Source: Trichopria drosophilae (taxonomy: Eukaryota; Arthropoda; Insecta; Hymenoptera; Diapriidae). From it: a stretch of 64,000 nt of DNA. The translations under genes were made by a program, and so were the position numbers. Below the pieces are notes generated by a model. The model saw nothing but the letters and a program-made list of their open reading frames with translations, was not told the DNA's origin and made no database searches. The stretch lies in the NCBI GenBank assembly GCA_030407085.1, contig CM059584.1, positions 58,791,501-58,855,500 on the forward strand, given 5' to 3'. Below are positions 9,310 through 20,767 of this stretch, in pieces (position 1 is the stretch's first letter; each line of letters begins with the position of its first letter).

Positions 9310-11490
9310 TTATTGAAGAATCTCCTGACGCATTTCTTTAAATACAACCATTTTCCACGCATCATCGTCTCCAATCATATCTTCCAATCGTTCATCCGGC
9401 CGATACACATAGAGTTGGCCATCCTTAACTTTCCAAAAAAGATATTTAAGTGGTTCTTCCTTCACTACCTTCAGTTTTTCCAGGTACCATTTATCTGAAG
9501 TGTCAGGAACCACTTCGATGGCATTCACGTCCGGTTCTTCATCCATGTCATACATGCGTGACAACGCATCCGGTACGTGGTGCAATGCTCCTTTTCGGTG
9601 TTCGACCTTATAGTCGTATCCTTGGAGTTCTAAGGCCCAACGAGCCAATCGACCGACTGGATTACGAAGGTTACATAACCATTGTAAACTGCTATGGTCC
9701 GTTATGACCTTAAAATGGTAACCTTCGATATAGGCCCTAAATTTCCGTATAGCCCAGATCACAGCCAAGCATTCGCGTTCCGAAGCCGAATAATTTCGTT
9801 CAGCCGCATTCATAGTACGACTCGCGAATGCTAGTACTCTATCCTCACCATCGATTTTCTCGCCTAGAACAGCTCCTAAACCTGTTCCACTAGCATCTGT
9901 TTCGATGACAAATTCCTGGGTAAAATCCGGCCGATGAAGAATTGGCGCAGATGCCAACAAGGATTTCATTTGCCCGAAAGCTTCCTCCTGTTTTTGCGTC
10001 CAAATATAACGCTGACATTTTCTTGTTAGTGGCGTCAAGGGCTCCGCAATCATTGCAAATTTGGGCATAAACTTCCTATACCAGGACGCCATTCCAAGAA
10101 ATCGTCGAAGTTGACGAAGGTTTTTCGGCGCCGGGTAATCCACAATAGGCTGGATCTTTTCGGGATCAGGACGAAATCCTTCACCATTAACCAATACACC
10201 GAGATATCGGACTTCTTCCCGACAAAAAAAACTTTTCTCCCGGTTAATACTAAGTCCAGCTTCCATAATTTTTCTCAATACAAATTCTAGCCACTGCAAG
10301 TGCTCTTGGAACGTTTCTGTAACGATAATAATATCGTCCAAGTAAGCGAAAGCATGTGGTTCCAATTCTGGACCTATTAATTGATCGAGAAGTCTCTGGA
10401 ATGTGGCAGGGGCTCCAGATAAGCCGAATGGCATCCTCCGATACTGGAAGAGTCCCCGACCGGGAACTGTAAAAGCAGTAATAGGCTTTGACTCTTCTTC
10501 CATTTCTATTTGGTGGTATGCACTGCCTAAATCCAGAGTCGAAATATACTTAGCCCGTTGCAATTTCCGAATTATGGAGTCCATATACGGTAATGGATAA
10601 GCATCATTTTTGGATAACGCGTTGACCTTCCTATAATCCACACAGAAGCGCCATTTCCCATTGGATTTCTTCACCAGTACTACTGGACTTGACCATGCAC
10701 TCGACGATCGTTCGATGATGCCTTCGTCCAGCATATTCTGTACTTGAGCATGCATTTCTTCCTCCAACTTTTGAGAAATGGGGTAGTACCGTTGCTTAAT
10801 TGGCCGGCTACCGGCTTCTAAAATAATTTCGTGTTTGATCAGTGGCGTACACCCAATATGACCTAAGTCTTCGGGCAATATTCTCTTCACCAGTCTATCA
10901 ATAATATCTCGCTGTGTGGTGGAGATTTTTACCAAACCGGGTGACGATTGAAGTGTATTAGGACTTACGTCGATAGATGCCACTTCAACCTCAATACCTC
11001 CCTTTCGGCCTTCAATGAATAATAAATTCTCCCTAGGGCGGAGAACTGCATTGAATGCTCTAAGGAAGTCAGCACCTAAAATGCATGTCGGTTTAAGATT
11101 GGGCATAATTAACGCCAAAATCTCTCTCTCAACTCCGGCTACCTGAAATGGTAGTTGGACTTGACCGGATATTGTTGAAGTTCGTCCATCAGCTACTTGA
11201 GCTACCATTCCTTTATACGCGGTTACTGGCCGACCGCATGCTGCAGCTATTAAATATCCAACTGGACCAATAATTGTTCTAGCCGCACCCGGATCAAATA
11301 AAGCTCATAGATGGTATTCTCCAATATCTGTAGTGATCCACCACCTTGAAAAATCCTCACTAGCCGTAGAATTTATATCCGCCAATCTAGGATCAATTTT
11401 TCCCAGACTGTCGACAGATCGAACTGTTTTCTTGGAGGTCTTCTTCTTCGGAACAGAAGCCTCCCTTACTGTTCCTTCTTCCCGTTTCCC
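9310..11490 (-). pseudogene. Gypsy protease, reverse transcriptase and RNase H
   Basis: The frame runs from just upstream of the gag stop, in the -1 frame relative to gag, as in many gypsy elements. The protease motif is LFDPGAARTII near 11300, with Pro in place of the usual Ser/Thr after Asp, and an in-frame TGA at 11305-11307 just before it. The reverse transcriptase has WRFCVDYRKVN, LDLGSAYHQIEM and the catalytic AYLDDIIIV box near 10340. RNase H has ETDASGTGLGAVL, ERECLAVIWAI and VITDHSSLQWL. The frame ends at TAA 9310-9312. Confidence 0.88.
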
Positions 11491-12051
11491 GAACAGTTAG
11501 GGCAATTATACTTTGTGAACCCTGGTTTATTACACCCGTAACATCTTAATTTTGGATTATAATTCCATCCGGGTGATTGGGTCTTTTCCGTATTCTTCGT
11601 CGGACTTTGTACCTTTTGTCGGTTCCGATTGGATAAAACTGAACTACTTCTTCCTGGATATGTTATCGGGGATTCCTTCGAGATCCACTTTGTAGAAGAT
11701 TGTTTTTCCCTGAGCTCCTTCATTTGTTGTTCGAAGCTGTTCATCTTCTTAAGCACTTGCTCCAACATCTTCTTAATATTCGCATAATCTTCAGCTTTGT
11801 CTTGGGATTGCGGTACAAATATGGCTTCTACTTCCGGTTTCTTCGGTATCTCCATGGCAGCTGCTTTCGGATTCTCTTTCCTACCTCTATCCGATTTTCC
11901 GCGGTAAGCAACTTCCGGAAGAACTGGCATTTCTGGATCTGGAGGTGGTTTGTACAATTTCAGACAGCATTGTACTCGCTCGACTTCCATCGCCCTTTGG
12001 AGTAACTCATCGTAACTCCTAATTTCTTCACGACGAATGGCCATCTGCCAC
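11466..12051 (-). pseudogene. Gypsy Gag C-terminal part with CCHC-like knuckle
   Basis: The retrotransposon part begins at 12051 and ends with a stop at 11466. It has a helical stretch (residues around EIRSYDELLQRAMEVERV), a basic linker and one zinc-knuckle-like motif, CYGCNKPGFTKYNCPNC. That motif lacks the usual His spacing (CX2CX4HX4C), so its binding ability is doubtful. The open frame extends upstream to an ATG at 12164, but that part is antisense Maverick capsid sequence and not Gag. Confidence 0.75.
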
Positions 12052-12148
12052 AAATTTTCCTGCAAACACTTCTGCTTATTGTTTAATTTTACATGATCGC
12101 ATTGTAGAATATAATCCCATAAGTGGAAATGTAAAGAAATTGGTTTGA
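12052..12148 (+). pseudogene. C-terminal remnant of Maverick candidate capsid gene, copy 1
   Basis: This stretch aligns base by base with the end of the capsid gene of copy 2 (24738-24836, minus strand), including the final VKKLV and stop (TGA 12146-12148). Everything upstream of it in the gene has been replaced by gypsy sequence. Similarity to copy 2 continues after the stop up to about 12175 and then ends. Confidence 0.85.
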
Positions 12149-12236
12149 GAGGAGGGGTAACCATTATTGCGCATGCGTCAATTAATGAATAAAACGCGGT
12201 TATACTTTATTCGCTAGTGAATCAGTTTTATACGAA

Positions 12237-13044
12237 ATGGAATACATTATAGACGTGCAGGGATTCCGCGGGCCTGGTAATCGGTTCATAAGGGGAAATG
12301 TCTATAATAAATATTATCGACAGTGAAATTGTGACTTATGTGTTTAAACCACCATATCAATGGGTGTGGTTACCTATACACTATAAGAGAGTCAATAACT
12401 GGTTGATGAATAATTATCACGGTTTACCATGGCAATCTGGCAATGTACCATTTGACGCTATAAACGAAACTTTGGAGGATATCGTTAAATGTGCTAGCAA
12501 AATTTATGTAAAAGGAGTCGATAAAAAATGTTGGTTGGAGGAAATATTAAACGCAGAAAATGTTATCAATCTCGACATTTTGGACTGCCCATCTCTAGCA
12601 AAACTGAAGCAGCAGCAGCAATATCAATTGTCGGAGAAGTGTGAAAATCATACGATTAATGGAACATGCGCTAAAGAAAATGTAAAAATACTTAAGAATT
12701 GGGTATTGGAAAATCTATGTGAACAACCTGCATCTCTACAACGTTCATTAAGGATTTATTACGAAGTAAAACGACTCGCATTGATGGAAACAAAAGATAT
12801 CGAATGTTTGCCGATTGATTTCATTTGCATATTTGCTGATCGGCAAATTGAAGAAGCATGGGCTTGCTTACCACCTGCTATGCAAATGCATCCTGATATA
12901 CGTGAATGCCGTCGATGTTATAAACATTTCGAACCAAGCTATGATACGATAGATGGTCCACCACCTATGATTAAAGACTGCATCAATTGTCAAGTTAAAA
13001 GCGATGCATTAGTTGATGATAATGAAAATATGAATTTCATGTGA
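12237..13044 (+). pseudogene. Conserved Maverick-associated protein starting MEYIIDVQGF, frameshifted
   Basis: ATG 12237 begins MEYIIDVQGFRGPGNRFIRG, then the frame shifts by one near 12290. The main part (12298-13044, 248 codons) continues with YQWVWLPIHYK, NYHGLPWQSG and a Cys-rich C-terminus (CRRCYKHF ... CINCQ). Proteins that start with an IIDVQGF-like strand and carry YHG-W-G motifs are common in insect genomes next to mobile elements. The opening strand resembles the first strand of RNase H-fold nucleases, but I cannot show catalytic residues. A TCAGT initiator (12222-12226) with TATACTTTA upstream (about 12201) lies just ahead of the start. An AATAAA-type signal follows near 13080. Copy 2 lacks this gene. 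Confidence 0.6.
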
Positions 13045-13209
13045 TTGCTATTGTATATTGTTATGTATGAATATGAGAAATAAAAAAATAAATAACATTT
13101 ATTAAAAACATCTTCTGTATTTTCATCATCTTCCTTCCTGCATGATATTGTACAAAAAAGAAAATGGGTTATTTAAATGGTCATATTTAACAGAGGGGTC
13201 GATGATTAA

Positions 13210-13830
13210 CGTAATGATTAATGGATTTTAGACGCGTTCCAACTCGTATACCATCTTTACGAGATATAGGTCCCAACATATTATGTAATATTCTTAGAAA
13301 TTGCATGTGTTTCCCAAATATGGCAATGAATAATGGTTTTTAGACGCGTCTGGACCTGTATACCATCTTTACGAGATATAGGTCCCAACATATTATGTAA
13401 TATTCTTAGAAAATACATGTGTTTTTCCAAGGGTGGTCGGCGCCGATGCCGACCTCCCCAGCGCTATTCAAGCACGCTTTGAATGAGTGGTGGGAAAACC
13501 GAGCGCCAGATGTCGAAGGTACACGTGTTTTCCCAAAGATGGGAATGATTAATGGATTTTAGACGCGTTCCAACTCGTATACCATCTTTACGAGATATAG
13601 GTCCCAACATGTTATGTAATATTCTTAGAAATTACATGTGTTTTTCCAAGGGTGGTCGACGCCGATGCCGAACTCCCCGGCGCTATTCAAGCACGCTTTG
13701 AATGAGTGGTGGGAAAACCAACCGCCAGGCCCCGAGCGCCAGATGTCGAGGGTACACCTGTTTTCCCAAAGAAGGGAATGATCAATGGATTTTAGACGCG
13801 TCTCAACTCGTATACCATCCATGTGTTTCG
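13210..13830. repeat. Tandem repeat with 111-bp short and about 220-234-bp long units
   Basis: The phrase AGACGCGT recurs at about 13230, 13342, 13560 and 13794. The first unit is about 111 bp; later units add a G/C-rich block (GGCGCCGATGCCGA ... GCGCTATTCAAGCACGC). All units share TACCATCTTTACGAGATATA and a GTCCCAACATATTATGTAAT-like segment. A poly(G) run follows at about 13839. There is no coding signal. Confidence 0.85.
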
Positions 13831-14477
13831 AAGGGGGGGGGGGATTGATCTTTGTGAGTTCATCAACTGATTCTATGTGAGTTAACCAGTCTCTGGTCCT
13901 ATATGTTTATTGAGTTATTTATTGTATATTATATTTATTTACATTTTAAGAATTTTAAATGCTAAATATGATTGAAATTACTAAAATGTCAAAAGAATAA
14001 TAATTAATTGATAGCATTGTATACATGCAACCTTAGAAGTTCATATTTTGATTTTCTAATTGATTTGCATAATTAACAGTATTTAAGTGACTTGATTTCT
14101 ATTATATGTTGACAGTCCATTAATTACAAATTTATGGAAATCACTAAAATCAATTTAGAAAATGTCTGGGTTTTGGCTTTGTCGCAAACCTATATGTTTC
14201 TTTCGTGCCAGGATATTTTGATACTGAATCTAGTTTACTTAAATAAAAGATATGTATTTTATTTATATATCAAGACGTTTTTTGGTAACCGTGGAAAAGC
14301 TGTCTTTGGTAGAGTCCCTATAATAAGAGTTGAGACGCCTTGTTAACGCTGCTAAAGTATGCATAACACTGGGAACTGATGTATGCATGCATGCCGATGT
14401 ATATGTCGATGGATCCTGAGAGAAACGACCTTTCTTTGACAGTGATTTGAAAGGACGTATCTCAACATTATTTAACC
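13831..14477. other. AT-rich spacer without recognisable gene
   Basis: Small open frames of 70-82 codons on both strands overlap each other at 14134-14511 and show no family motif. I see nothing else here. Confidence 0.4.
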
Positions 14478-14863
14478 TTAAGGGCTGTCGAGCATGGCCG
14501 CAAGCGGTCAAAAATTTTGCGCGAATCTTTAAGGCTTAGAAACAACCTTTCAGATCATTTTCTTTTATGAAAAGGTTGTTTAGGTTATTGTCCACCGAGT
14601 GAGTCAATTTGAGTAGATTCGGATGCTGAGAAACACTTGAAAATAAATACAAAAGTTGCGAACTTGTAACCTGTCACATCTCTAACCTACCATTCAATTC
14701 ACAACTTTAGCAATTACTTTTAAATATTTCCTAGTAGCCGAATCGGTGGACATTAAAATGAAAAACATTTTTCTAAAAGACAATTATGTGAAGGATTGTT
14801 TATAAGTCTTAGAGATCTGCGCATAATTTATAGCTTATTTCGAATATGCTCGAGGGCCCTTAA
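14478..14863. mobile_element. MITE flanked by TTAA, TTAAGGGC termini
   Basis: TTAA at 14478-14481 begins TTAAGGGCTGTCGAGCATG. The right end reads ATGCTCGAGGGCCCTTAA, ending at 14863, so the ends are imperfect inverted copies with TTAA target sites. The interior is partly palindromic (a GGACAATAACC-like block and its complement). TTAA targets point to the piggyBac or Kolobok superfamilies. Non-coding. Confidence 0.65.
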
Positions 14864-15382
14864 AAAGCAGTCTTACATTTTCAGTGTATTCGATGTCGAC
14901 ATTTCCATCAATATGCAATATCACCACGATGATCAGAATGCACATATAAGAAACCATCAAGATGCCCGTAATTAAAACCTTTCGTAATTATTCCGAGTTA
15001 CCGTCAAGCCATTGTACTGGATGTATACAAAGAATTTATAATATACAGGCGATGATACCAAAATCTGAGGTTGAGTGTCAAGAATCTAACTACGATAATT
15101 TCATGACAAATTGGTTGTCATTTATTTTTGGATATGGACTTTAAATAGGGTAAAGCTCCCTTAGTTCACATTTAACTTACTTTTAAGCATTACTTTTTAT
15201 ACTGAAATAAAAATTCACAGAATAACGATAAAATTATAATAAAATATCCCTAAAATGGACACTATATTTACGGAACAAATATAAACATATTTTTTTGTAA
15301 AATAAAGAATTCAAAGGACATGCTATCTGCATACTCTGCGGCATGACGTGCCTAACAGTACGCAAGTTGTTAAACTCCATAA
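14864..15382. other. AT-rich spacer, no gene recognised
   Basis: A 60-codon plus-strand frame at 14962-15144 shows no similarity that I recognise. Nothing else is visible. Confidence 0.4.
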
Positions 15383-18300
15383 TAGTCCAGGAGCTAGCGG
15401 AATTTTAGGTGACTGATTTGCTTACGCCTGAAATTTTTTCCACGAGTTATTATGGTCATGTCTGCCAAACCTAGACAGATGGCAGAGTCTGTCCGCGGGA
15501 CATAGAGCGTACAGAATTTTTTAATATGTATTGATTTCCAAAGACTTTGACTGATTTCCTTACGGCTGATTTTTGTACAGTTGATTATTTAAATAATTTC
15601 AACAAGAAAAAATGAGTTGTCCGACAAAAAAGTTGGGACACGACCCGTGTCTGCCATTTGGGGTTGGTAATTTTTTCGTTGAATCTTGACTGATTTGCTT
15701 ACAGCTGAATTTTATTTTACAGTTCAATAATATATTAAGGATGAAGTATATAACCTTGTCCGACAATTTTAGTGGGACAGAACCGCTCACTGACGTCTTT
15801 GTTATGTTGATTAATCATCAATGCTTGACTAATTTCCTCACAGCTAATTTTTATGGTGTACATTTAAATTCCAACAGAAAGACATTGATATATTCATCCG
15901 ACATTTTGGGTGGGACAACACGATATAAAAGTAGAAAAATCTTATACGCGGCTTAACAGAATACGGTTTCTCAGTTGTTTCGACAAATAATTTTAAATTA
16001 ATAGCTTTACGTATAATTTATATAAGGTACCTTTGAATAAATACAATTCTTATATATACCGCATAATTTTTACTATATAGGGTGTCCCATTTTAAGTGTC
16101 CACCCTAAATATCATGAATATAACGCGTTGTAGAAGAAAATTGACCACTTTGTCCGACATGAATACTCTTGTAAACAATAGCACATGTCCAATAATAATA
16201 ATATTTACAGTATTATTTTTGTCAGAGAACGAATCTGTCCCTCTATTTTCGTCGGACACGAGTGAACATCGAAAGTATATACAATTTCGAACAAATTGAC
16301 CACATTGTCCGACATGAATACTCCTGTAAATAATAGCACATGTCCAATAATAATAATAATTACAACATTATATTTGTCAGAGAGCGAACATGTCCCAATA
16401 TTTTCATCAGACACAATTGAATATCGATATTACATACAATTTCGAACAAATTGACCACTTTGTCCGACGTGAATACTCCAGTAAATAATATCACATGTCC
16501 AGTAATCATATATACAACATTATTGTTGTCAGGGAGCGAACATGTCCCAATATTTTCATCAGACACAATTGAATATGGATAGTATATACAATTTCGAACA
16601 AATTGACCATTTAGTCCGACATGAATACACCAGTAAATAATATCACATGTCCAATAATCATATTTTCCACATTATTTTTGTCAGAGAGCGAATATGTCCC
16701 TCTATTTTCGCCGGACACGAGCGAACATCGAAAGTATATAAAATTTCGAACAAATTGACCACTTTGTCCGACGTGAATACTCTTGTAAACAATAGCACAT
16801 GTCCAATAATAATAATATTTACAGTATTATTTTTGTCAGAGAACGAATCTGTCCCTCTATTTTCGTCGGACACGAGTGAACATCGAAAGTATATACAATT
16901 TCGAACAAATTGACCACATTGTCCGACATGAATACTCCTGTAAATAATAGCACATGTCCAATAATAATAATAATTACAACATTATATTTGTCAGAGAGCG
17001 AACATGTCCCAATATTTTCATCAGACACAATTGAATATCGATATTACATACAATTTCGAACAAATTGACCACTTTGTCCGACATGAATACTCCAGTAAAT
17101 AATATCACATGTCCAGTAATCATATATACAACATTATTGTTGTCAGGGAGCGAACATGTCCCAATATTTTCATCAGACACAATTGAATATGGATAGTATA
17201 TACAATTTCGAACAAATTGACCATTTAGTCCGACATGAATACACCAGTAAATAATATCACATGTCCAATAATCATATTTTCCACATTATTTTTGTCAGAG
17301 AGCGAATATGTCCCTCTATTTTCGCCGGACACGAGCGAACATCGAAAGTATATAAAATTTCGAACAAATTGACCACTTTGTCCAACATGAATACTCCTGT
17401 AAACAATAGCACATGTCCAATAATAATAATATTTACAGTATTATTTTTGTCAGAGAGCGAATATGTCTCTCTATTTTCGTCGGACACGTGTGAACATCGA
17501 AAGTATATACAATTTCCAACAAATTGACCACATTGTCCGACATGAATACTCCTGTAAATAATAGCACATGTCCAATAATAATAATAATTACAACATTATA
17601 TTTGTCAGAGAGCGAACATGTCCCAATATTTTCATCAGACATAATTGAATATCGATATTACATACAATTTCGAACAAATTGACCACTTTGTCCGACATGA
17701 ATACTCCAGTAAATAATATCACATGTCCAGTAATCATATATACAATATTATTGTTGTCAGGGAGCGAACATGTCCCAATATTATCATCAGACACAATTGA
17801 ATATGGATAGTATATACAATTTCGAACAAATTGACCATTTAGTCCGACATGAATACACCAGTAAATAATATCACATGTCCAATAATCATATTTTCCACAT
17901 TATTTTTGTCAGAGAGCGAATATGTCCCTCTATTTTCGCCGGACACGAGCGAACATCGAAAGTATATAAAATTTCGAACAAATTGACCACTTTGTCCAAC
18001 ATGAATACTCCTGTAAACAATAGCACATGTCCAATAATAATAATATTTACAGTATTATTTTTGTCAGAGAGCGAATATGTCTCTCTATTTTCGTCGGACA
18101 CGTGTGAACATCGAAAGTATATACAATTTCCAACAAATTGACCACTTTACCCGATGTGAATACTCCCGTAAATAATATCACAAGTCCAATAATCATATTT
18201 ACAACATTATTTTTGTCAGAGAGCGAATATGTCCCCCTATTTTTGTCGGACACGTGTAAAAATCGAAATTATATAAAATTTCGAAAATATGACCACTTTG

Positions 18301-18766
18301 TCCGACAAAAATACTTCAGTCAATAATTGATGATTAATCAACATAACAAAGTCGTCAGAGAGCGGTTCTGTCCCACTAAAATTGTCGGACAAGGTTATAT
18401 ACTTCATCCTTAATATATTATTGAACTGTAAAATAAAATTCAGCTGTAAGCAAATCAGTCAAGATTCAACGAAAAAATTACCAACTCCAAATGGCAGACA
18501 CGGGTCGTGTCCCAACTTTTTTGTCGGACAACTCATTTTTTCTTGTTGAAATGATTTAAATAATCAACTGTACAAAAATCAGCCGTAAGGAAATCAGTCA
18601 AAGTCTTTGGAAATCAATACATGTTACAAAAATTCTGTACGCTCTATGTCCCGCGGACAGACTCTGCCATCTGTCTAGGTTTGGCAGACATGACCATAAT
18701 AACTCGTGGAAAAAATTTCAGGCGTAAGCAAATCAGTCACCTAAAATTCCGCTAGCTCCTGGACTA
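15383..18766. mobile_element. 3.4-kb element with 440-bp terminal inverted repeats and satellite interior
   Basis: The left end TAGTCCAGGAGCTAGCGG starts at 15383 and its inverted copy ends at 18766. TAA lies directly outside both ends (15380-15382 and 18767-18769), giving a probable 3-bp target duplication. The arms match over about 440 bp (15383-15821 and 18327-18766) with few differences. The interior is mostly a tandem array (16141-18300). No transposase is encoded, so it must have been mobilised in trans. A 3-bp target duplication is typical of PIF/Harbinger, but the terminal bases do not clearly confirm that. Confidence 0.85.
16141..18300. repeat. Satellite-like array: 152/155-bp monomers in a 614-bp higher-order repeat
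   Basis: The phrase TTGACCAC/TTGACCAT starts monomers at 16141, 16296, 16451, 16603, 16755, 16910, 17065, 17217, 17369, 17524, 17679, 17831, 17983 and 18138, with a degraded one at about 18289. Spacing repeats as 155, 155, 152, 152, so every fourth monomer recurs at exactly 614 bp. Each monomer carries GTCCGAC, CACATGTCC, TTGTCAG(A/G)GAGCGA, a TGTCCC/TGTCTC block and a TCGGACAC or TCAGACAC block. The same GTCCGACA and GGGACA words also occur in the flanking inverted repeats. The 68-88-codon open frames here are periodic artefacts. Confidence 0.92.
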
Positions 18767-19245
18767 TAATTACCATAGAAAACGAAAGTTTCTATGGTAC
18801 TAACAAGAAAGCCCGTTTTTCTTTTATATCTTTATAATCTGCGAAATAAGAGAAAAAAGGAAAGGAAAATTTTAAAGGGTTCAATTTACTTGTAGACATT
18901 TTATCCATAGACTTTTCGATTTGGATTTTATGACCCGGTACCGCTATGCACACATTGCCAGCGTCAACAGGGCGAATACATAAGTCTCCATGGTTGAAAC
19001 AGTAGCTATTATTGTTCCGATTATGTTGGTGGGACCACGGTGGAATGTACATTTATGTGTTGTCTATATAAGATTAATATTTTCCATATGCTGATTCATA
19101 AATATGTGCAGAAAAATATAGGCTGAACTAATTTCATAAAATTGTATTCATGTTACATGTCAATATTTTGAAAAATCGATTCATTCATTTATAATTTAGT
19201 TTTTGTAGCATTGCTGTTTTATCAACTGACTACTTTAGAACCCCC
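18767..19245. other. Spacer with one unassigned small minus-strand frame
   Basis: An 86-codon frame (19052-18792, minus) begins MYIPPWSHQH and has a CTTATATAGAC box 20-30 bp upstream. It has no signal peptide or motif that I recognise, and the element at 15383-18766 lies directly beyond its end. It could be a host exon or chance. Confidence 0.3.
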
Positions 19246-19672
19246 TTAAGGGTCTGCTAAACCGACCCCGTCGATAACGTCATTTCCTAACCTAAAAAAT
19301 CTAAATTAAACGGAAACAAGATACATATTCAAGTCTAAATTGGTGTTAAAGCAATTTTACGTGTTTTTTATGAGTCCATTCTAAATCTCAGCGCAATCGG
19401 TTGAGAATTGGGCGGGAATTCTGGGAAATAAATTTTTGGAGTTGTCGAACAGATCTCGTTGTTGCCAGCGACATTTATTCTCCTAGATTCTCGCCCAATT
19501 CTCAACCGATCACTCTAAAATTTGGAGTGCATTTGTAAAAAACGTGTAAAATAGCTTTAACATAAAAATTTATTGTGAATGCACCCTGGAACATATGCTT
19601 TTTAATGAAAATACGACGTCGATTAAGAAGAATTTGATCAAAGTAGCGCGTCGGTATTTAGCAGCCCCTTAA
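19246..19672. mobile_element. MITE flanked by TTAA, termini GGGTCTGCTAAA
   Basis: TTAA at 19246-19249 is followed by GGGTCTGCTAAACCGAC. The right end GTCGGTATTTAGCAGCCCC is followed by TTAA at 19669-19672. The centre is a further inverted pair, GGTTGAGAATTGGGCGGGAA and CTCGCCCAATTCTCAACC. The size (427 bp) and structure fit a non-autonomous TTAA-target DNA transposon. Non-coding. Confidence 0.8.
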
Positions 19673-19767
19673 GGGCGGACTGTCCTCTTTTCCTCTAGTT
19701 ATTTGAATTTGAATGTATTTATTTTTTAATTTATTTAATCACCAGGCTACATTTTCTTGGCTTGAAA

Positions 19768-20003
19768 AAAAAACTTAAAAAGTAAGTAGCATCCCGTAAT
19801 CCTGGTAAAATAAGCTTTCCAAATATGTATATGTAGATGTGAGAAGTAAATTACGAATTACTTCCAGTTTCGTCGTTTCTGATGGGTATCTCAAACCGTA
19901 CTTTACTTTACACGTCTTCAATTTTTATCGTACAAAAATTACAAGTAGAAAATTTGAATGCTTATTTTACCAAGATTTAAGATGCTACTTATTTTTTATG
20001 TTA
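19768..20003. repeat. Inverted repeat, about 45-bp arms (MITE-like)
   Basis: The left arm AAGTAAGTAGCATCCCGTAA ... GGTAAAATAAGC and the right arm GCTTATTTTACC ... GATGCTACTTATTT are inverted relatives, about 190 bp apart. The right arm abuts the TTAA of the next MITE. Target duplications are not clear. Confidence 0.6.
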
Positions 20004-20008
20004 TTTTT

Positions 20009-20598
20009 TTAAGGGGAGGGTTCGGGCCCAAAATCAGCTATATGAAAGAGTCTTTCAAAAAATACCAAAAAATTATTTATTTACATAAATAACATCCTAA
20101 TTTTTTTGAATTTTTAAATTAATTTACCAAATTTTAATAGCCCTTTTTAGAAAACAAAATGTTTGTTTACGCTAAAATGTATGGGTCAAAAAAATTAATT
20201 ATTTCTTAACTTTTGATGTGGAATTCAGTGGTGCTAGAATAAAAAATGTAAACAATTTTTTGACCATAAGAATTGTTTTTGCCTCATAAAAGAATTTTTT
20301 CTTTTTTTTTTTCGAAAAAAAACGATATTTTTTTATTTATCCATAATTATTTAGAAAATGTGTATTTATGTTCATCCTAATTTTTTGGAATTTTTAAATC
20401 AATTGAGAAAAATGTAGTAGCATTTTTTTTAGAAACAACAAATTTTTTTATTCGCTTTAAAATTGATGGGTCAAAACATTTGTTTACACTTTTTAACTTA
20501 GCATCACTGAATTCCTTGTCAAAAATGACTAAAGAAATAATTTTTTCAAATTTGTTAAAGGTGTATTGCAGAGAGCTGATTTTGTGCCCTCCCCTTAA
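20009..20598. mobile_element. MITE flanked by TTAA, termini GGGGAGGG
   Basis: TTAA at 20009-20012 is followed by GGGGAGGGTTCGGGCCCAAA. The right end reads TTTTGTGCCCTCCCC and TTAA at 20595-20598. Inner sequences are also inverted (AAAATCAGCT against AGCTGATTTT). The interior is A/T-rich with homopolymer runs and no coding capacity. The size is 590 bp. Confidence 0.8.
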
Positions 20599-20767
20599 GC
20601 CGAGAGATAAATATTGAATATTGCCATCAAATCTAACTTCCGGAGAAAATGGCAGATCACCCTTAAATGTATGATTTTATTTATATTACAATTTTAAAGA
20701 AGATTACTTTACTAAATAAATATTCATGTAAAATTGTAAACAATGTGCGAATTACTGGTAGATAAAA

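Larger units (their letters stand above)
7693..12051 (-). mobile_element. Ty3/gypsy retrotransposon fragment without LTRs, replacing Maverick capsid block
   Basis: On the minus strand the order is Gag C-terminus with zinc knuckle, protease, reverse transcriptase, RNase H and integrase, followed after about 144 bp by what looks like a Gag N-terminus. No LTR is recognisable. Both junctions are placed by alignment to Maverick copy 2: left similarity ends at about 7692 and right similarity resumes at 12052. No target duplication is seen, and the Maverick sequence between the two points (PLA2 tail, protease, penton, most of the capsid gene) is missing. This points to a rearrangement or a non-canonical insertion with deletion, not to normal integrase-mediated insertion. 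Confidence 0.85.
2374..13110. mobile_element. Maverick/Polinton-like (adintovirus-like) element, copy 1, disrupted
   Basis: Gene order from left: a coiled-coil protein, integrase, fibre-like protein, a conserved unknown, and packaging ATPase, all on the minus strand; then the PLA2 protein, the tail of the capsid gene and a further conserved unknown on the plus strand. The same genes occur in inverse orientation at 24.7-34.3 kb, which allows break-by-break comparison. The stretch from the end of the PLA2 gene to the last part of the capsid gene is replaced by a gypsy fragment (7693-12051). I could not see terminal inverted repeats, so both outer limits are approximate: the left limit is the last sequence resembling an element gene, and the right limit is the poly(A)-signal region after the last gene. 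No PolB gene is visible. Confidence 0.75.

Noticed and set aside
11466..12164. A 232-codon open frame read as one Gag protein
   Set aside because: Its first 37 or so codons (12164-12052) are the antisense of the Maverick capsid gene end; only the part from 12051 onwards is retrotransposon Gag.
2374..13110. A live exogenous virus genome
   Set aside because: Frameshifts, a stop codon, a retrotransposon replacement and nested MITEs show an old integrated copy.
16141..18300. A CRISPR array
   Set aside because: Repeat units are 152-155 bp with no short conserved repeat and unique spacer alternation, and the context is eukaryotic.
16096..18326. A family of 60-88-codon proteins with similar sequence
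   Set aside because: They recur at the satellite period on both strands; this is a repetition artefact and not a multigene family.
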